The notes under the pieces are model-generated. The model did not search any database, had not been told where the DNA came from, and worked only from the letters and a program-made list of their open reading frames with translations. Below are positions 47,971-59,449 of a stretch of DNA of 64,000 bases, one piece after another. This DNA is from Narthecium ossifragum. Taxonomy: Eukaryota; Streptophyta; Magnoliopsida; Dioscoreales; Nartheciaceae. The stretch is from assembly GCA_963920575.1 (NCBI GenBank), contig OY986971.1, positions 1,674,001-1,738,000 on the forward strand. The letters are read 5' to 3'. Numbering within the stretch: the stretch's first letter is position 1; every line of letters starts with the position of its first letter. A program made the position numbers and the translations under genes.

Positions 47971-49354
47971 GACAGGTGCAAATATCAATTAAATGGAGGT
48001 GGTTTTTACAATATAACTATAAAATAGCAGTATATCTCAAAAAATAAAAGAAACCCAAAAATTTATTGTAGAATGTTCAATATAGGCCGCCAATATAGTT
48101 ATAGTTAACACAATCTGCCTTATAAGATAGATAAGAGCATCCACGACAGATACTGCAAAAGAGCCATTTACTGTATTTTAGAGTAACTATAGTAACAATT
48201 TGTCAAAAAAATCAACTCCATCAGCTCTTGTCCAAATATTGCATTTTAGATATGTGCTACAGTGATACTCTAGATGTGGAGTATCATTGTAACAACTGTA
48301 AACCAATTTTAGTAATAAAAAACTTCCTCCACTCTTATTTTTATTATCTTCTCCCAAGCCTTTTATTTCTTCTCCAAAGCAGCTGCTCTCCTCCCTATCC
48401 ATCTTCTCCTTTCCATGGGTGCCCAAGAGCCAACCATCGTCTAGCTCCTACTCCTATCCGCCTCCATCTCCGACGAGGTTCAACCCCGTGAGCCATTATC
48501 GTCTTCCTCACTTTCTCTCTCCCCTTTATAGTAAGTGAATATGACCGTTTAGCCGTTTAAATTTACTGTTCAAAATATAGCCGTTGAGGTTTTGAAAATT
48601 AGGAATATAGCCGTTGAAAACTGATCGTTTGAAAAATGACCGTTGCTAAAATGGCCCGTGATTTAGCCGTTGGAATATCAACATGAGTTAAGGTTTATTA
48701 TATTACGATTTTCAAATTTTAATATTTTAAAAATAATATATTACTATTATATAATTAATGTAATATGTTATTGTTGTTGTCAAATATATTTATCAACGTA
48801 TAATATGACCAATGGATAATAAATATAAAATGTAAAAAAGAATGAAGATATTAATATTTAAGTCTGATAGAGAATGTGTTAGAGTATTTGATGCAGAGTG
48901 TTGTTGGATAGAGAATCTGTAAACTAGAGAAATGACTCTTTTTACTGTATTTTAGAGAATATGTTAAGAGGAACCGGCATGAATGCTGTAAGGGAAACGG
49001 TTATAATATAATCTTAGCCATATCTTAATTATATCTTAGTCAATCGTGAGAGATAACTTATATATATAAATTCGATATCTAATCAACCTTATTTATAATA
49101 TAATAATCTTAGCTATATCTTGAACCTCTGAGTTATAATATGAATTCGGTTATCCTTATATGAATTTGATTACTTAAACCAATCTAACCAGTCGATGGTG
49201 GAGGACGTGAGAATAAGGGGTTAGTTAAACCTAATTAACGTGACTTGGTAATAAAATACAGGACGTGCTCCAAACGGGGGAGGGAGAACGAGGCCACGTC
49301 TTTTGCAAATGATGCGTATCCTCTCACTCCTTTTCTAGGGGTTTTGATGGTGCT
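47971..49354. other. AT-rich intergenic region
   Basis: No gene is recognised. 48540-48670 has several 'tagccgttg' repeats, possibly a decayed transposon end. Other sequence is low-complexity AT-rich. Confidence 0.4.
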
Positions 49355-49362
49355 TGTAGGAG

Positions 49363-49718
49363 TAGAGGTGATCATTCGGTTAAAACCAAACAGAGAAGCA
49401 AAAAATCGAAAACCCGAATTTTTTTCCGTTATGAAAATAAAAAATCAAACTGAGCTGAATTGGATTAATTCGGTGTACTATTTTAAAAATTGAATTGAAT
49501 CGAATTCAAGTAAAACCGAACCGAACTGAAAAAATGAAATATCTATGTAGGTTTTTATTCTAAAATATAATATATAATTATTTAACCAAAAAAATTGGTT
49601 TTAACCAAAATCTAAAATAAAAAACCAAACTAAAAGGAAAAACAAAAACAAAACCCAAAAAATCAAAAAACCAAACCGAATCACTCGGTTTGATTCGGTT
49701 CGGTTTTGCCCATCCTTA
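49363..49718. mobile_element. hAT MITE with AACCGAACCGAA-type interior
   Basis: It starts TAGAGGTGATCATTCGG and ends CGGTTTTGCCCATCCTTA (inverted), with flanking TGTAGGAG (49355-49362) and TGCAGGAG (49719-49726), 7 of 8 identical. The interior is full of 'aaccgaac' strings pairing with 'gttcggtt'. It is the same family as 62064-62478. Confidence 0.75.
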
Positions 49719-49726
49719 TGCAGGAG

Positions 49727-50840
49727 AATTGACACCTAGTGATGATCGCCTTGCGGAGATTATTAAGGTCAAATATCCTATGGACTTTATTTTCTTTTAT
49801 TTTGACCTTATTTTGGTTACCAAATCAGGGGATTTGTTATATGTACCCCTGAAAACTTGTTATCTTACGAGTCCGTTTGGGCGTGCGTTCCTGCTGTCCA
49901 AACACATTTTTTTTGGACCGAACGCAGTCGTGTTCACAAAAACCCCGTTCGAGAATAATAACAGACTGGTGGGGACCACACTAAAACTGTGTCAGAGACG
50001 AAGCAGTTTATAGGTGCTTCTATTTGGCCGCACCTTGGCTACGGCGTAATAAACACAGAAACTAAATAACAAACTAATATTTTTGCATTGTACATTTGAA
50101 AATAAATGCACACCAAAACAACAAATTACATGAACACATTTTTCTATCACAGTTATTAACGTGTCATACCAAACAATTTTTAAGCCATTATTGTACCGTA
50201 TCTTACCACAGTTTATAAATACACCACACATCACTACGGTCATAAAAAAACACAACGTGCAACCAAACGGAGCCTACATATATACCACTATATTCTTCCA
50301 TATTACATATATACCCCTCCAAACATTGAAAAATCTAAAATATATTCATGTTTTAAAAGGCGTGTAAAATGATGATTGGTCAATTGCTCACTCTAGATGT
50401 TTCACCGCTGACCATGAGGTTTAATTTGAAGCGGCTGTTTGATTGTTTATATCAACTGATGCATCAATCAATGTAATATCAATTGATGTAAAAGAAACCT
50501 TCAATCATATGAAATATATCAAAATGATCGTTACACATGATGCATCATCAATTAATATCTGACAATCGATACGGAATATATTAATATCTGAAGTGTCCCA
50601 CTCCCACAGGCTACGCTCTTTAACATTAATGCTTCTCTTATTTTCCTTAAATAAGCCATTGATTAAAAGCCAATAGTGTTTCTGGAGTAGCATTGATGAG
50701 CTGGTTTTCTATCTGGATAAATTTAGCTTCAGCCAAAGATAGATAGTTATTTAATATGTTTGAGTTTAAAGTTTAGACACTTCTAGTTAAGTTTTATGGA
50801 AAAATCCCATATATTTTTCAACCATGAATTTTGCCTTGAG
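49727..50840. other. AT-rich intergenic region, possible MITE debris
   Basis: GCGGCTGTTTGATTG near 50431 matches the left terminus of the MITE at 16403, and 'gatgcatcaat' motifs follow. I could not find a right end. No gene is seen. Confidence 0.4.
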
Positions 50841-50843
50841 ACA

Positions 50844-51163
50844 AGGTTACGAGTAGATAAGTTTCGAAGTTTTGGTTTCGATATGGGAAAAAAATCGAAA
50901 GAGTAGTGTTTTGGGTACATGGCATGTACCATGTACCCAAAACACTGTCCATTAGATTGAATCGGGATGTGTGTCCGATTCAATCCAACAATAGGGATTT
51001 GTGTACATGGGTATATTTCATGTACACAAATCTTTTTCCAAACTGAAAACATTTTATTAGGTTTGGTGGTTTCAGGCCTAGTTCTAGGATCGATTGGCTG
51101 GTGTCGATCGAACACCCGATACGTTTCGAAATTTCCGATAGAGATGAGCCGAAACTTCAAACC
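50844..51163. mobile_element. Foldback-type element carrying three hairpins
   Basis: 'aggttacgagtagataag' and 'gaagttttggtttcg' on the left pair loosely with 'ccgaaacttcaaacctt' on the right. Between them lie three perfect inverted repeats (50905-51032). Target duplications were not found and the element class is unknown. Confidence 0.45.
50905..51032. repeat. Three consecutive perfect inverted repeats
   Basis: Hairpin 1: arms of 18 bp at 50905-50922 and 50929-50946, loop 6 nt. Hairpin 2: arms of 11 bp at 50955-50965 and 50975-50985, loop 9 nt. Hairpin 3: arms of 14 bp at 50996-51009 and 51019-51032, loop 9 nt. Hairpins 1 and 3 share GTACATG in the arms. Confidence 0.9.
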
Positions 51164-51911
51164 TTGATTACAAAAGTTTCATAAGATAAAATACGAGAGG
51201 AGGCGATTTTCTAATATGAAATAGTTGGCCAAGCCATGATCTAGCTAGATTTACATCTGGAGACTGATTCAGCGATAAATATAATTAACTTTTTCACCAA
51301 ATATCTAATGACTGTATTCAGGTCTATTTGTTTGCACGTATCCGAGCTAAAAATAGAGAAAGAAGAGGTCCAAAAGACTCTCGATGCATCACCGCGACGT
51401 TCATTGAGGAGCAAGAGCAGCGATGCCGCGATCAAAAACCAGATTTATCACCTACTCCATGCATGATATAAAAAGATAAATCATGGACCCCATCCAATAA
51501 CCGAAAAACACCAATTATTGGTCTCTCTCACTCACTCACATGACTTCAAGAACTTTATAAGTTACATAAAAAAAATATTAAAAAAAATACCCCAAAAAAC
51601 TAACAACAATTAAACTAAAACATGGCTGACATGGACCACCCCCCCCCGCCCCTGTAAACCCTTTCCAAGTGATCCCCCAAACCTTTTCCCATATTCCCGA
51701 CCCCAAAACTCCGTGGTCGGTGGCACGTGTCAATCCCCCATTGGCCCGTCCCTCAATCCCAAGCATCTATCCAACCCTTCAAGCCCTCCTTCCGACGTAT
51801 CCCTCTCTCGTTTGTCAAACGGATTGGAATCCCAACTTCTCAAGTAATAAGTAAAGCAAACACGTCCCTCTATTCTTTCTAAATTACACTTTAGCCCCTC
51901 AAAACCCCCTC

Positions 51912-51918
51912 TATAAAT
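51912..51918 (+). promoter_or_regulatory. TATA box of the small membrane protein gene
   Basis: TATAAAT lies 49 bp before the ATG at 51967, in C-rich surroundings. The leader would be short, about 20-25 nt, given a normal TATA-to-start distance. Confidence 0.65.
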
Positions 51919-51966
51919 CCCCCCTCACGTCTCTTCCTTCTCCTCTCATGTAGTCAGTCCTAAGCC

Positions 51967-52368
51967 ATGGCTCCTAGAAATTACTATCAAACAAGCCCCT
52001 ATAATAATTCTTCTTACAACCAAGATCCTCCTCTTCCACTCCACCTGTGCTTCTTCCTCGCTATACTCTTCTTGTTCCTAGGCCTCTCATGGTACATGAG
52101 CTATGAGTCGGTCTTCGAGAGCCTCATCGATCAGCTGAAGCTGGTGCTACTGCTGTCGCCTCTGGTACTCTTGCTCGCCGTGCACTGGCTCTCGAACGCC
52201 GACGAAGGCCGGCCGCTGCCCTTCCCAATACCTCTGCCGGAGAGGGAGTCGCTTCACCGTGCCGGGGGCTCGCCGTGGGGTGTTGGGATTGTTCTTGTGC
52301 TCCTCTTGCTCATGATCTCCTACCACTCTCAGTTCCAGCACCGGTGGTTCCCTCTTCTCAGCCGATGA
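51967..52368 (+). CDS. Uncharacterised plant membrane protein, 133 aa, three helices
   Basis: Single exon of 133 aa. The N-terminus is polar and Tyr/Asn-rich (1-20). Three hydrophobic segments lie at about 24-44, 57-75 and 103-119. Between the second and third is a Pro-rich loop (PLPFPIPLPERESLH). The C-terminal block GGSPWGVGIVLVLLLL followed by SYHSQFQHRWFPLLSR resembles a conserved ending that I recall in small unstudied plant membrane proteins; no function is known to me. The start is the first ATG after a TATA box, in good context (gccATGG). AATAAA at 52608-52613 may be its poly-A signal. No neighbour suggests a role. Confidence 0.82.
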   Translation: MAPRNYYQTSPYNNSSYNQDPPLPLHLCFFLAILFLFLGLSWYMSYESVFESLIDQLKLVLLLSPLVLLLAVHWLSNADEGRPLPFPIPLPERESLHRAGGSPWGVGIVLVLLLLMISYHSQFQHRWFPLLSR

Positions 52369-52607
52369 ACTCCTTATGGCTATGATGATGATGATGCATG
52401 GTGATTGATTGGAAGAAGAGCAAGAAGAAGAGAAGAAGCTAGACATGGTTTTATATAGCTAGGAGGGTCACTTCTTAGATATCTCATCTATTGAAGGATG
52501 TTAATGAAACTTGGTCTTCTAAGAAGAGGTGCCACGTGGCCTTCTCTTCTTCTTGTTTTGGTGGGTATTTTGTAAAAATTATATTGACCATTGTATTATG
52601 GTGCCAT

Positions 52608-52613
52608 AATAAA
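52608..52613 (+). terminator. Candidate poly-A signal
   Basis: AATAAA lies 240 bp after the stop of the membrane protein gene, in AT-rich sequence. This is a plausible 3' UTR length for plants. Confidence 0.45.
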
Positions 52614-52649
52614 GCTTGGTTATGTCTTTGATCCCCGCATGAAAGGTTA

Positions 52650-54380
52650 TTATTCTATTATTGAGGTTTTTTGAGGGGTTCAAAGGAAGTGTGCTTGCTA
52701 TTATGTATTTGTGGCTTACACATATATAGAGGTTAAACACAATTTGTTTGTTGGTCCTTTGAACTTGGAATCAGGGATCTCTTTTGGAATATTGAGAAGT
52801 TCTTGTATCTTTTTTAGCAAGTCTGTGGTGATGCCACAAATAACATTTGTGTGGAGGCTTCCATGAAGAGCTTCAACAGTACTGCTATTATTGTGTGGAG
52901 GTAGGTGTGGAGGACAATCATCTTGTCAAAGAAGGAAAAGAAAAGAGGTGTAAGGTTCAAATTTACTATAACTGGAAGTAATATTAGGAAAGTCATTGTG
53001 TATAATATGCATGATTTGGTCTTAATTTAAGATGATCTTTGTAGAAAAGAAGATGAGAAGCATCTTTAGGAAAAGGCCCTTCTTTTTCTTTCGGCTGAGA
53101 TGGTGACTAAAGTATATAGCCATCATGTCCCCATAACAGTACCGATTAAATTGCTATATTGTACCATAAATATGTTTAATTACAAATTGGACCTCATAGA
53201 GATCTGTTACTCAAAGTGGGAATCAGAGATTGGATTAAGATGCATGGTTATATTAGGTTATACATGTCAGGAATTTAAACAAAAACAAGCTTAAATTATG
53301 GTAAGGGATCTTTTAATTTATGGTATGTTTAAGTGTTATAGGGTTAGATTGGTTCCTGTCACGGATCACTGCTAGATCTGTACTTTTATATTTAAACAGG
53401 GACAAATCCCTTGTCTTATCGTGTAACTTTCATGCCGGATAACTGGGCTAGGGTTTAGGGAGGCATCATTGCTCATTGGAATAAGAGTAAAACTTATGAC
53501 CCCATTTGTACCATTTGTCCATCTACTTGAGTACAGTTCATTCAAACTCAAATTCAAATTCAAATTCAAATGAAGGAGGTTGTTAAAAAATATCGGATTA
53601 GATTGAAAAGTTCGAAACTATATATATATATATAATTTATTTAGTGGTCGAGTTATTAGTTTTGAGTCATAACCTCAATGCTCCGGGAGAATTCGATTGA
53701 TGTCAAGCAGCTGGATAGAAGAAGAATGGATATGTGATTTTTTCTTTTCATAAGCCAAAAAAAAAGTTGGACCAAGCCGAAAGTTATCAGCATAGAAAAC
53801 GATGGATTTTTTCTTTTCATAGGCCCATGGGTTTCATACTTTGGGGACGTGGAGATGTGTCCCAGGCCCATGAATTTGGGCCGCTGTTACAAAGGTGAAA
53901 AGGTCTGAGTTCCTCTCTCTCTCTCTTTTGTTGACTGTATGGTGATTTGTACTTTGCCATATTTATGCTTGGGATGGCTTATGTGAATTTATGCATTTAG
54001 ATTATAATATACTAGTTATTATTGAGTCAAGTAAAAGAGCATCACAGCATCGAGCTTCTCAGCTTCTAAGATTGGATTCTTAGCTATATTTGATTCGCCA
54101 AAAGCAAAGAACTTGAGCTTTGGGGATGTCAGTACCACCTGGCCCAGGCCCATTTGGCTTTCTATGGGACTTCATAACAGCCGGGCGTTGGGAGCCCAGT
54201 TTTTTCTTATGTTATGTTGCGTGCCAATTATTGTATCAAATATTGTTTTGGGGTTTTATTGATCTTTCAAAGCATCATTTTTACAAGGATGGAGTTTTTA
54301 AAAACCATTGCAAGGAGATGAGCTTTTTCGGTTTGGGGCGGACGACGGGTGAGGGGCTAAGGAAAGGCCAGCTAAGGACT
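52650..54380. other. Intergenic region, no gene recognised
   Basis: Only short frames without motifs are present. The 53739-53829 part repeats 'gattttttcttttcata' twice. The frame at 54120-54401 has no motif I know. Confidence 0.4.
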
Positions 54381-54389
54381 CTCCTAATA

Positions 54390-54714
54390 ATATATGAATA
54401 ATATATTAAATTTTAAATTTATTACTTCATTATATGAATTATATATATATTATTGAGATTAAAATAATATAATGATTTATTGAGATTAAAATAATGTTAA
54501 CATAATTTTAATGTTTACGTAACTTTATTGAATATATTTTAATATGTTCACCGGGTGTATAGAAGATGCACCGCAGATGGGTGCATCTCGTGAAACGACT
54601 AAAATGGTCGTTTCATACGACGCACGATTTGGGCTCAAAAATGCATCGCATGATGCATGGTGAACCAAACATAAGATCATGAATCAGGGTGATGCACGCC
54701 AACCAAACGGACCC
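54390..54714. mobile_element. PIF/Harbinger-like MITE, right part
   Basis: The right terminus CCAACCAAACGGACCC is followed by TTA (54715-54717). The interior shares the AT-rich block and 'gatgcatc' / 'gtttcatacga' motifs with the MITE at 16403-19685. I could not find a matching left end, so the element may be truncated; the start given is approximate. Confidence 0.5.
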
Positions 54715-54789
54715 TTAATGTTCTCATCCCTGACGCAGCCGCTACATCATTTATTTTAGACGCCTCACGCTTTCCATCACCTATTACAA

Positions 54790-55570
54790 CTTTTTTTTTT
54801 TCTTTTGCTTAAATGAGACCAACGCCTAGCCTTACACCTCACGAATTAACACAACATTGGCGAGATGCAACCCCCCTAAGAAAAACTGATAAAGACGACA
54901 TGCTCCACCAACACGTGCCCCCCCCCCCCCCCCCCCTAACTGGACTGCATGCAAACCCAACAAGATTGTGAGAAGCTCGGCCTCATCAACGCACGACGTC
55001 ATCACCCTATCTGAAATAGACCAGCAAAACCCCCCATCAACATCCAAACACACCATACCCACACATGCGAATGGATTACCAGATACCCAGGCGGCGTCAA
55101 CTTGAAGGACAGTACCCAGCCATGGATGCCTTCCATCATCTTCATGAGACCCATCAAGAGACCAGCCTTTAGACCTCCAAAACTCCATACACTGCTTAAC
55201 CACCCTCCATGTCGCTGCCTCGGGACCCAAAGGATCCCCCCAAACAATACCTCGTTCCTCTGCTTCCACAAAATCCACAGACCATATCCGACAATAGTTT
55301 ACCCACCTCTTGTTCAAGCAAGCCGATGAGCCAGAGAAAACATCCAACAAGGATTCCAAGTTTCAGCAAGTAGAAGGATGCATAGATGGAAGAAGTAAAC
55401 TCCAAACCTGCATAGCAAAACCACACTCCACAAACACATGAGATAAGGACCCGATCTCGTCGCACCCCCTAGGGCACCATCTATCATAAGCACCACAATA
55501 AATGTCAAGAATCTCCCTAGTTGGAATCCTCATATGGAAAAACTTCCAAAGAAATTGCCGCACTCCTGGG
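54790..55570 (-). pseudogene. LINE 3' part: zf-RVT and RNase H domains
   Basis: The minus strand reads a reverse-transcriptase zinc-binding (zf-RVT) region (FLWKFFHMRIPTREIL, then CPRGCDEIGSLSHVFVECGF), followed by an RVT_3 RNase H region (VDAAWVSGNPFACVGMV, DEAELLTILLGLHAV). A T-run at 54791-54802 is the poly-A tail. The coding sequence has frameshifts and a 19-C run at 54918-54936. Its upstream end is cut at 55571 by a solo LTR. RNase H would help complete target-primed cDNA. This copy is dead. Confidence 0.85.
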
Positions 55571-56959
55571 TGTCGCGCTCCGACCCGCGAAGGCCTAACC
55601 GGGCTAGGCGACGCGAATCGGAACCTAACTAAATGCGGAATAATTTTGGCGAGAGTTCCCTCTAACTTATTGGTCTCCCTAAACATTTCACAAGTACCCA
55701 TAATTAACAATAATCAACAACATTAAGAGATATAATAAAATAAATTCAAATCTTCAAAAGGGTTAACATTTATATACATCACACTCCCGTAGAATGCTAT
55801 CTAATAAAAAAGGTAAACAAACGATCACCGCTCCTCAAGCACTGCCAGACGCCGCTGCGCCACCAAACACCTGCCCGGTAGGGGCCACTGAAGAAGAGCT
55901 AACGCCTGCACCTGCAAAATACAACATGGGTAGGAGTGAGCACTAAGCTCAGTAGGGTTCTACACTACGACACACAGAAAGGAGGGAACACAACAGTGTC
56001 GCCCCCAAGCTACGTCTAGGTGTGCTACGGGGTTCCATAACCCCACTAGTGTCTCTAGATATCCAACCATGGTCACCCTAACGAATTGGACCCATCCCGG
56101 AAACACCTAGTACAGCAGGAAGAAGTCACTGCTGGGCAGGACAAATCTCTGTCGGGCATGACAAGTCTCTGCCGGGCAGGCACACCCTCTGCCCAAGGAT
56201 GAAACGACGACACTGGCTGCACCCTCAACACCTGGCTCGAGGCCGACACGACCTCTAAAATCATCGATCAATATGTACTCAAGTCATCTAAGCCTATCAT
56301 CGATATCGACTGAATACTACAATCCAACCTAGACCATGCTACCCGCTACGGTCCTACAGCTAAATCGGAGCTACCCGAAAGCCTCGGATCGGCGATCAAC
56401 CCATCGCCCACGCCCTATCCTTATGCATCTAATGCGCAATCAAAAATGCATGCTATGATCATGCGCATGTAAAAAGTAAGCATGCAACAATATGATAAAA
56501 TAATAATTAGGTCCAACTGGACTGCTGCAGCGATATTGACTGCTGCCAGCCAATCCGTAGTCGGTTCCGACATTACGACGGTACCGCGATCGTCAATCAC
56601 GAACCCCTGAACGGGAAGCAACCCCGAAAACACAGATGAATATATAATATAATATTATATGTTTTGAATATATAATATAATATTATATGTTTTGAACATA
56701 TAATATTATTTAATCATCAAGATCCTCTAATTAAAGGCTAAGCGATCTCGTCGATCTGACATCCAAACGACTTCGGATTCGAGATCCAACTTAGACAAAC
56801 GCAGGAAAACATACTGGGATCAACATATCCAAAACCGGAAAATATCCGACGGCTCGATTACTGGAAAAACGCTAATCAAAACCGTTAACTTCACTAATTA
56901 TCTTTAATTGCTGCAACACAACCCATCCGTAGGAAAATCATAAAATTATGAAATCGATT
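55571..56959 (+). mobile_element. Solo-LTR relative, cut by the assembly gap
   Basis: It starts TGTCGCGCTCCGACCC directly after LINE sequence and follows 16823-19228 block by block (for example 'gagcactaagctcagtaggg' and 'accgcgatcgtcaatcacga'). An AT block near 56640-56690 is duplicated relative to the other copy. The 3' end lies in or beyond the N-gap, so the target duplication (left side CTGGG, 55566-55570) cannot be tested. Confidence 0.82.
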
Positions 56960-57159
56960 NNNNNNNNNNNNNNNNNNNNNNNNNNNNNNNNNNNNNNNNN
57001 NNNNNNNNNNNNNNNNNNNNNNNNNNNNNNNNNNNNNNNNNNNNNNNNNNNNNNNNNNNNNNNNNNNNNNNNNNNNNNNNNNNNNNNNNNNNNNNNNNNN
57101 NNNNNNNNNNNNNNNNNNNNNNNNNNNNNNNNNNNNNNNNNNNNNNNNNNNNNNNNNNN
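56960..57159. other. Assembly gap, 200 N
   Basis: Exactly 200 unknown bases. The LTR on the left is about 1 kb short of its expected end, and neither the LTR end nor the rest of the LINE appears on the right, so the true gap is probably larger than 200 bp. Confidence 0.95.
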
Positions 57160-57640
57160 GGCATCCCCATACGCGGAAGAGCTCTCTTCCCAACAAAAGA
57201 ATCTAATACGAATCCCATCTTCAAAACCAACCCATATATGCACCGTTCTTCCTACCTCTACCATCAAAGAACGCCCACAAGCCTTCAGAACAAAAGGGTA
57301 AGTAGTATAGTTATCGGACGCTAAATCCAGCCCCGCCGTAGCTCTGAGAACAACCGGATGGATTTTAAATTACTGGGGGCTCTTGGCGTATCCCCGGATC
57401 ATCGTGCTCCATTGTTCCAAGCATGGATCGATGGCAGGAGGGGGAGAGCGTCGAAGATGGAACGAGCGTGTTGGATGGAATGGGTACACAGAGAGGAGAG
57501 GAGTTGGGCGACGAAGCGGTGATGGCGATTGAGAGTGGTCTTGAGGACAGAGTGGCGGTGGAGGAGGTGGGGGAGGGTATTCGACCGTTTGGAAGAGGGG
57601 GGAGGTGGCGGGAAAGTGTTGGCGGGGATGGCATTTTTGA
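57160..57640 (-). pseudogene. Pentatricopeptide repeat (PPR) gene start, decayed
   Basis: On the minus strand three frames must be combined. They read HHRFVAQLLSSLCTHSIQHA then RSIFDALPL, MIRGYAKSP, NLKSIRLFSEL, TYPFVLKACGRSLMVEVGRT and VLKMGFVLDSFV. This is the typical order of N-terminal motifs of a PLS-class PPR protein of organelle RNA processing. At least three indels and a stop (near 57370) break the frame, so I call it a pseudogene. Sequence error near the gap is an alternative. It continues into the gap at 57159. Confidence 0.72.
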
Positions 57641-57649
57641 AGTTTGTTG

Positions 57650-58846
57650 TTTCTCTCTTGATAATTGAATTAGGGACACCATGCTTGTGTCATTAATGCA
57701 TGAGATTACACAAATTTCATATGGCTGTTGACTAATAATAATAAAGGTGTGACATAGGGAAACTAGGAGCATCTCACGTCTTTTGCATGAATTCCCAATT
57801 CCTAAAGTGTGACACATGTAATTTAAAAGTGAAGAACTTGACCATTGCATTATAAATAACCATAACTAGGTGACACATTCACTTTGCTTTGTAGTATGGA
57901 GGTGCTATGAGTTAAGGGTTGTTTAATTTTATTTTTTTCATTATCCATAGCAATCACATCGTATTTATTAGGATGATTGAAGCAATATTTATCATTAATT
58001 TATGTTTAATTACTTTTGATGTTTTGCTTCATGCATTAAGCCAAATGAGATATTAGAGGGAATTGAACAACATTCAGAAGTATATAATAATTTTTTAAAT
58101 GTGATTTCAAAAATTCAAAATGTAGTAGACGAGGCAATTCTTCACGGAAGGCAGCGTATATGGAACTATTGATTTCATCGTAGGAGATGCAGTTATGATG
58201 ATGGTTTCACTAACCACTTCCTGGATAAATGAAGGGGAAAACAACACCAGAAAGGCTATTGGAACATGAGAACACGGCGAAATATGTTCACAATTATAGC
58301 TAACACTGCTTTGGATGAGTTCGAGTATGGATCGGCGAAGTATTATCTTGGAAGATGGTATTCAGGACAAACATGATGCCAAAGCATGGATTGGCAAAGT
58401 ACTATCTTGGAAGATGGTATTCAAGATGGTATTCAGGACAAACATGATGCACTCGTCCATCCACCGATGACATCATACTACAAGCTAGCTCGAGTTTGTG
58501 TAAAGAAAAAGTTGATCATAAGTGTAAAATTGAAGTTGTGGTATTGATTTCTTGCATTATGGATCATTCAAGTTGCAATATCGATGTTTTACTCTTCAAA
58601 CCTAATCGACATAAAATTTTTGTTGAAACTCATAAAATTAGACTAATAATAGGGATAGCCAATTTATATAACTTGCATTCTAAAAAATTAAAATAAGCTA
58701 TTATATGTTTACAAGTATGTACACTAGCACATGCGACAGGTACAAATTTAAATAATTCCTAGTTATATTACTCAATTTTTGTTTGATTGAAAAAAAGGAA
58801 TGAAAGAGAAATAGGTATATAGGCATGAAAGAATCAATAAGCTTAG
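57650..58846. other. Intergenic, with a tandem duplication at 58331-58450
   Basis: Two or more imperfect copies of 'agtactatcttggaagatgg' / 'aggacaaacatgatgc' type sequence lie between 58331 and 58450. No gene is recognised. Confidence 0.5.
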
Positions 58847-58858
58847 TAGCATGTACTT

Positions 58859-58992
58859 GGGTAGCAGCTCAGGGCGGCGGTTTGACCGAGGTTGTAATGG
58901 TTCAGGAGCATACTCCTGGATCCTAGGATTGGGTCGGAATAATCTAGTTGTATTTCCAGGCTTTCGGGTTCAACTTTCAGACAAAAAAAAAG
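58859..58992 (+). mobile_element. Short LINE-type retroposed insert
   Basis: The 134-bp insert ends in a run of nine A and is flanked by agcatgtactt (58848-58858) and agcatgtattt (58993-59003), 10 of 11 identical. It has no coding motif. A 5'-truncated LINE or SINE is inferred from the tail and duplication. Confidence 0.5.
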
Positions 58993-59204
58993 AGCATGTA
59001 TTTACAAACTTAACCTATAATTGTTGACATTCCTTTGTGTTGTGGATAAAATGCTCTTTAGTTATACAATAGTTCCGAATTGAGATTATGGAATAAAAAT
59101 CTCAACCTATTCAATACAAATACAAAAAGCACGAATCTTTCAAATAACAAGTTGGATAAAAAACTAATAATGATTAGTACACTTAAAAGGCTCCCAATAT
59201 TGGC

Positions 59205-59433
59205 TTGACGGGTGGTGAAGATACTCGATGGATGTAGATTGTGGCCACCGGAGGTTAAGCATTGTGCTCGTATGAAATGGTCTAAGGTTTTGGGTTTAGA
59301 CACTGTGTTGTTCTTGTACGTTCCTCGAGTTTGCAATGCGAAAGCGAATGTTGTGGCTCGGTCATATAAAGAGTCTAACTCTGGTTGGGTTTGGACTGAG
59401 AGAGAGGCAATGGCCCTCCAATTTGGTATTTGA
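59205..59433 (+). pseudogene. LINE or RVT_3 RNase H C-terminal fragment
   Basis: The frame ends with LYVPRVCNAKANVVARSYKE followed by SGWVWTEREA and a stop at 59433. This fits the VxRxxNxxADxLAR end of plant RVT_3 RNase H domains, with the Asp of AD replaced by Asn. The upstream domain is not recognisable. Confidence 0.5.
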
Positions 59434-59449
59434 TGTAACTAAAGTTTTT

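Noticed and set aside
56894..57301. ORFs running through the N-gap
   Set aside because: Artefacts of translating N; only the flank right of 57160 carries real (PPR-like) sequence.
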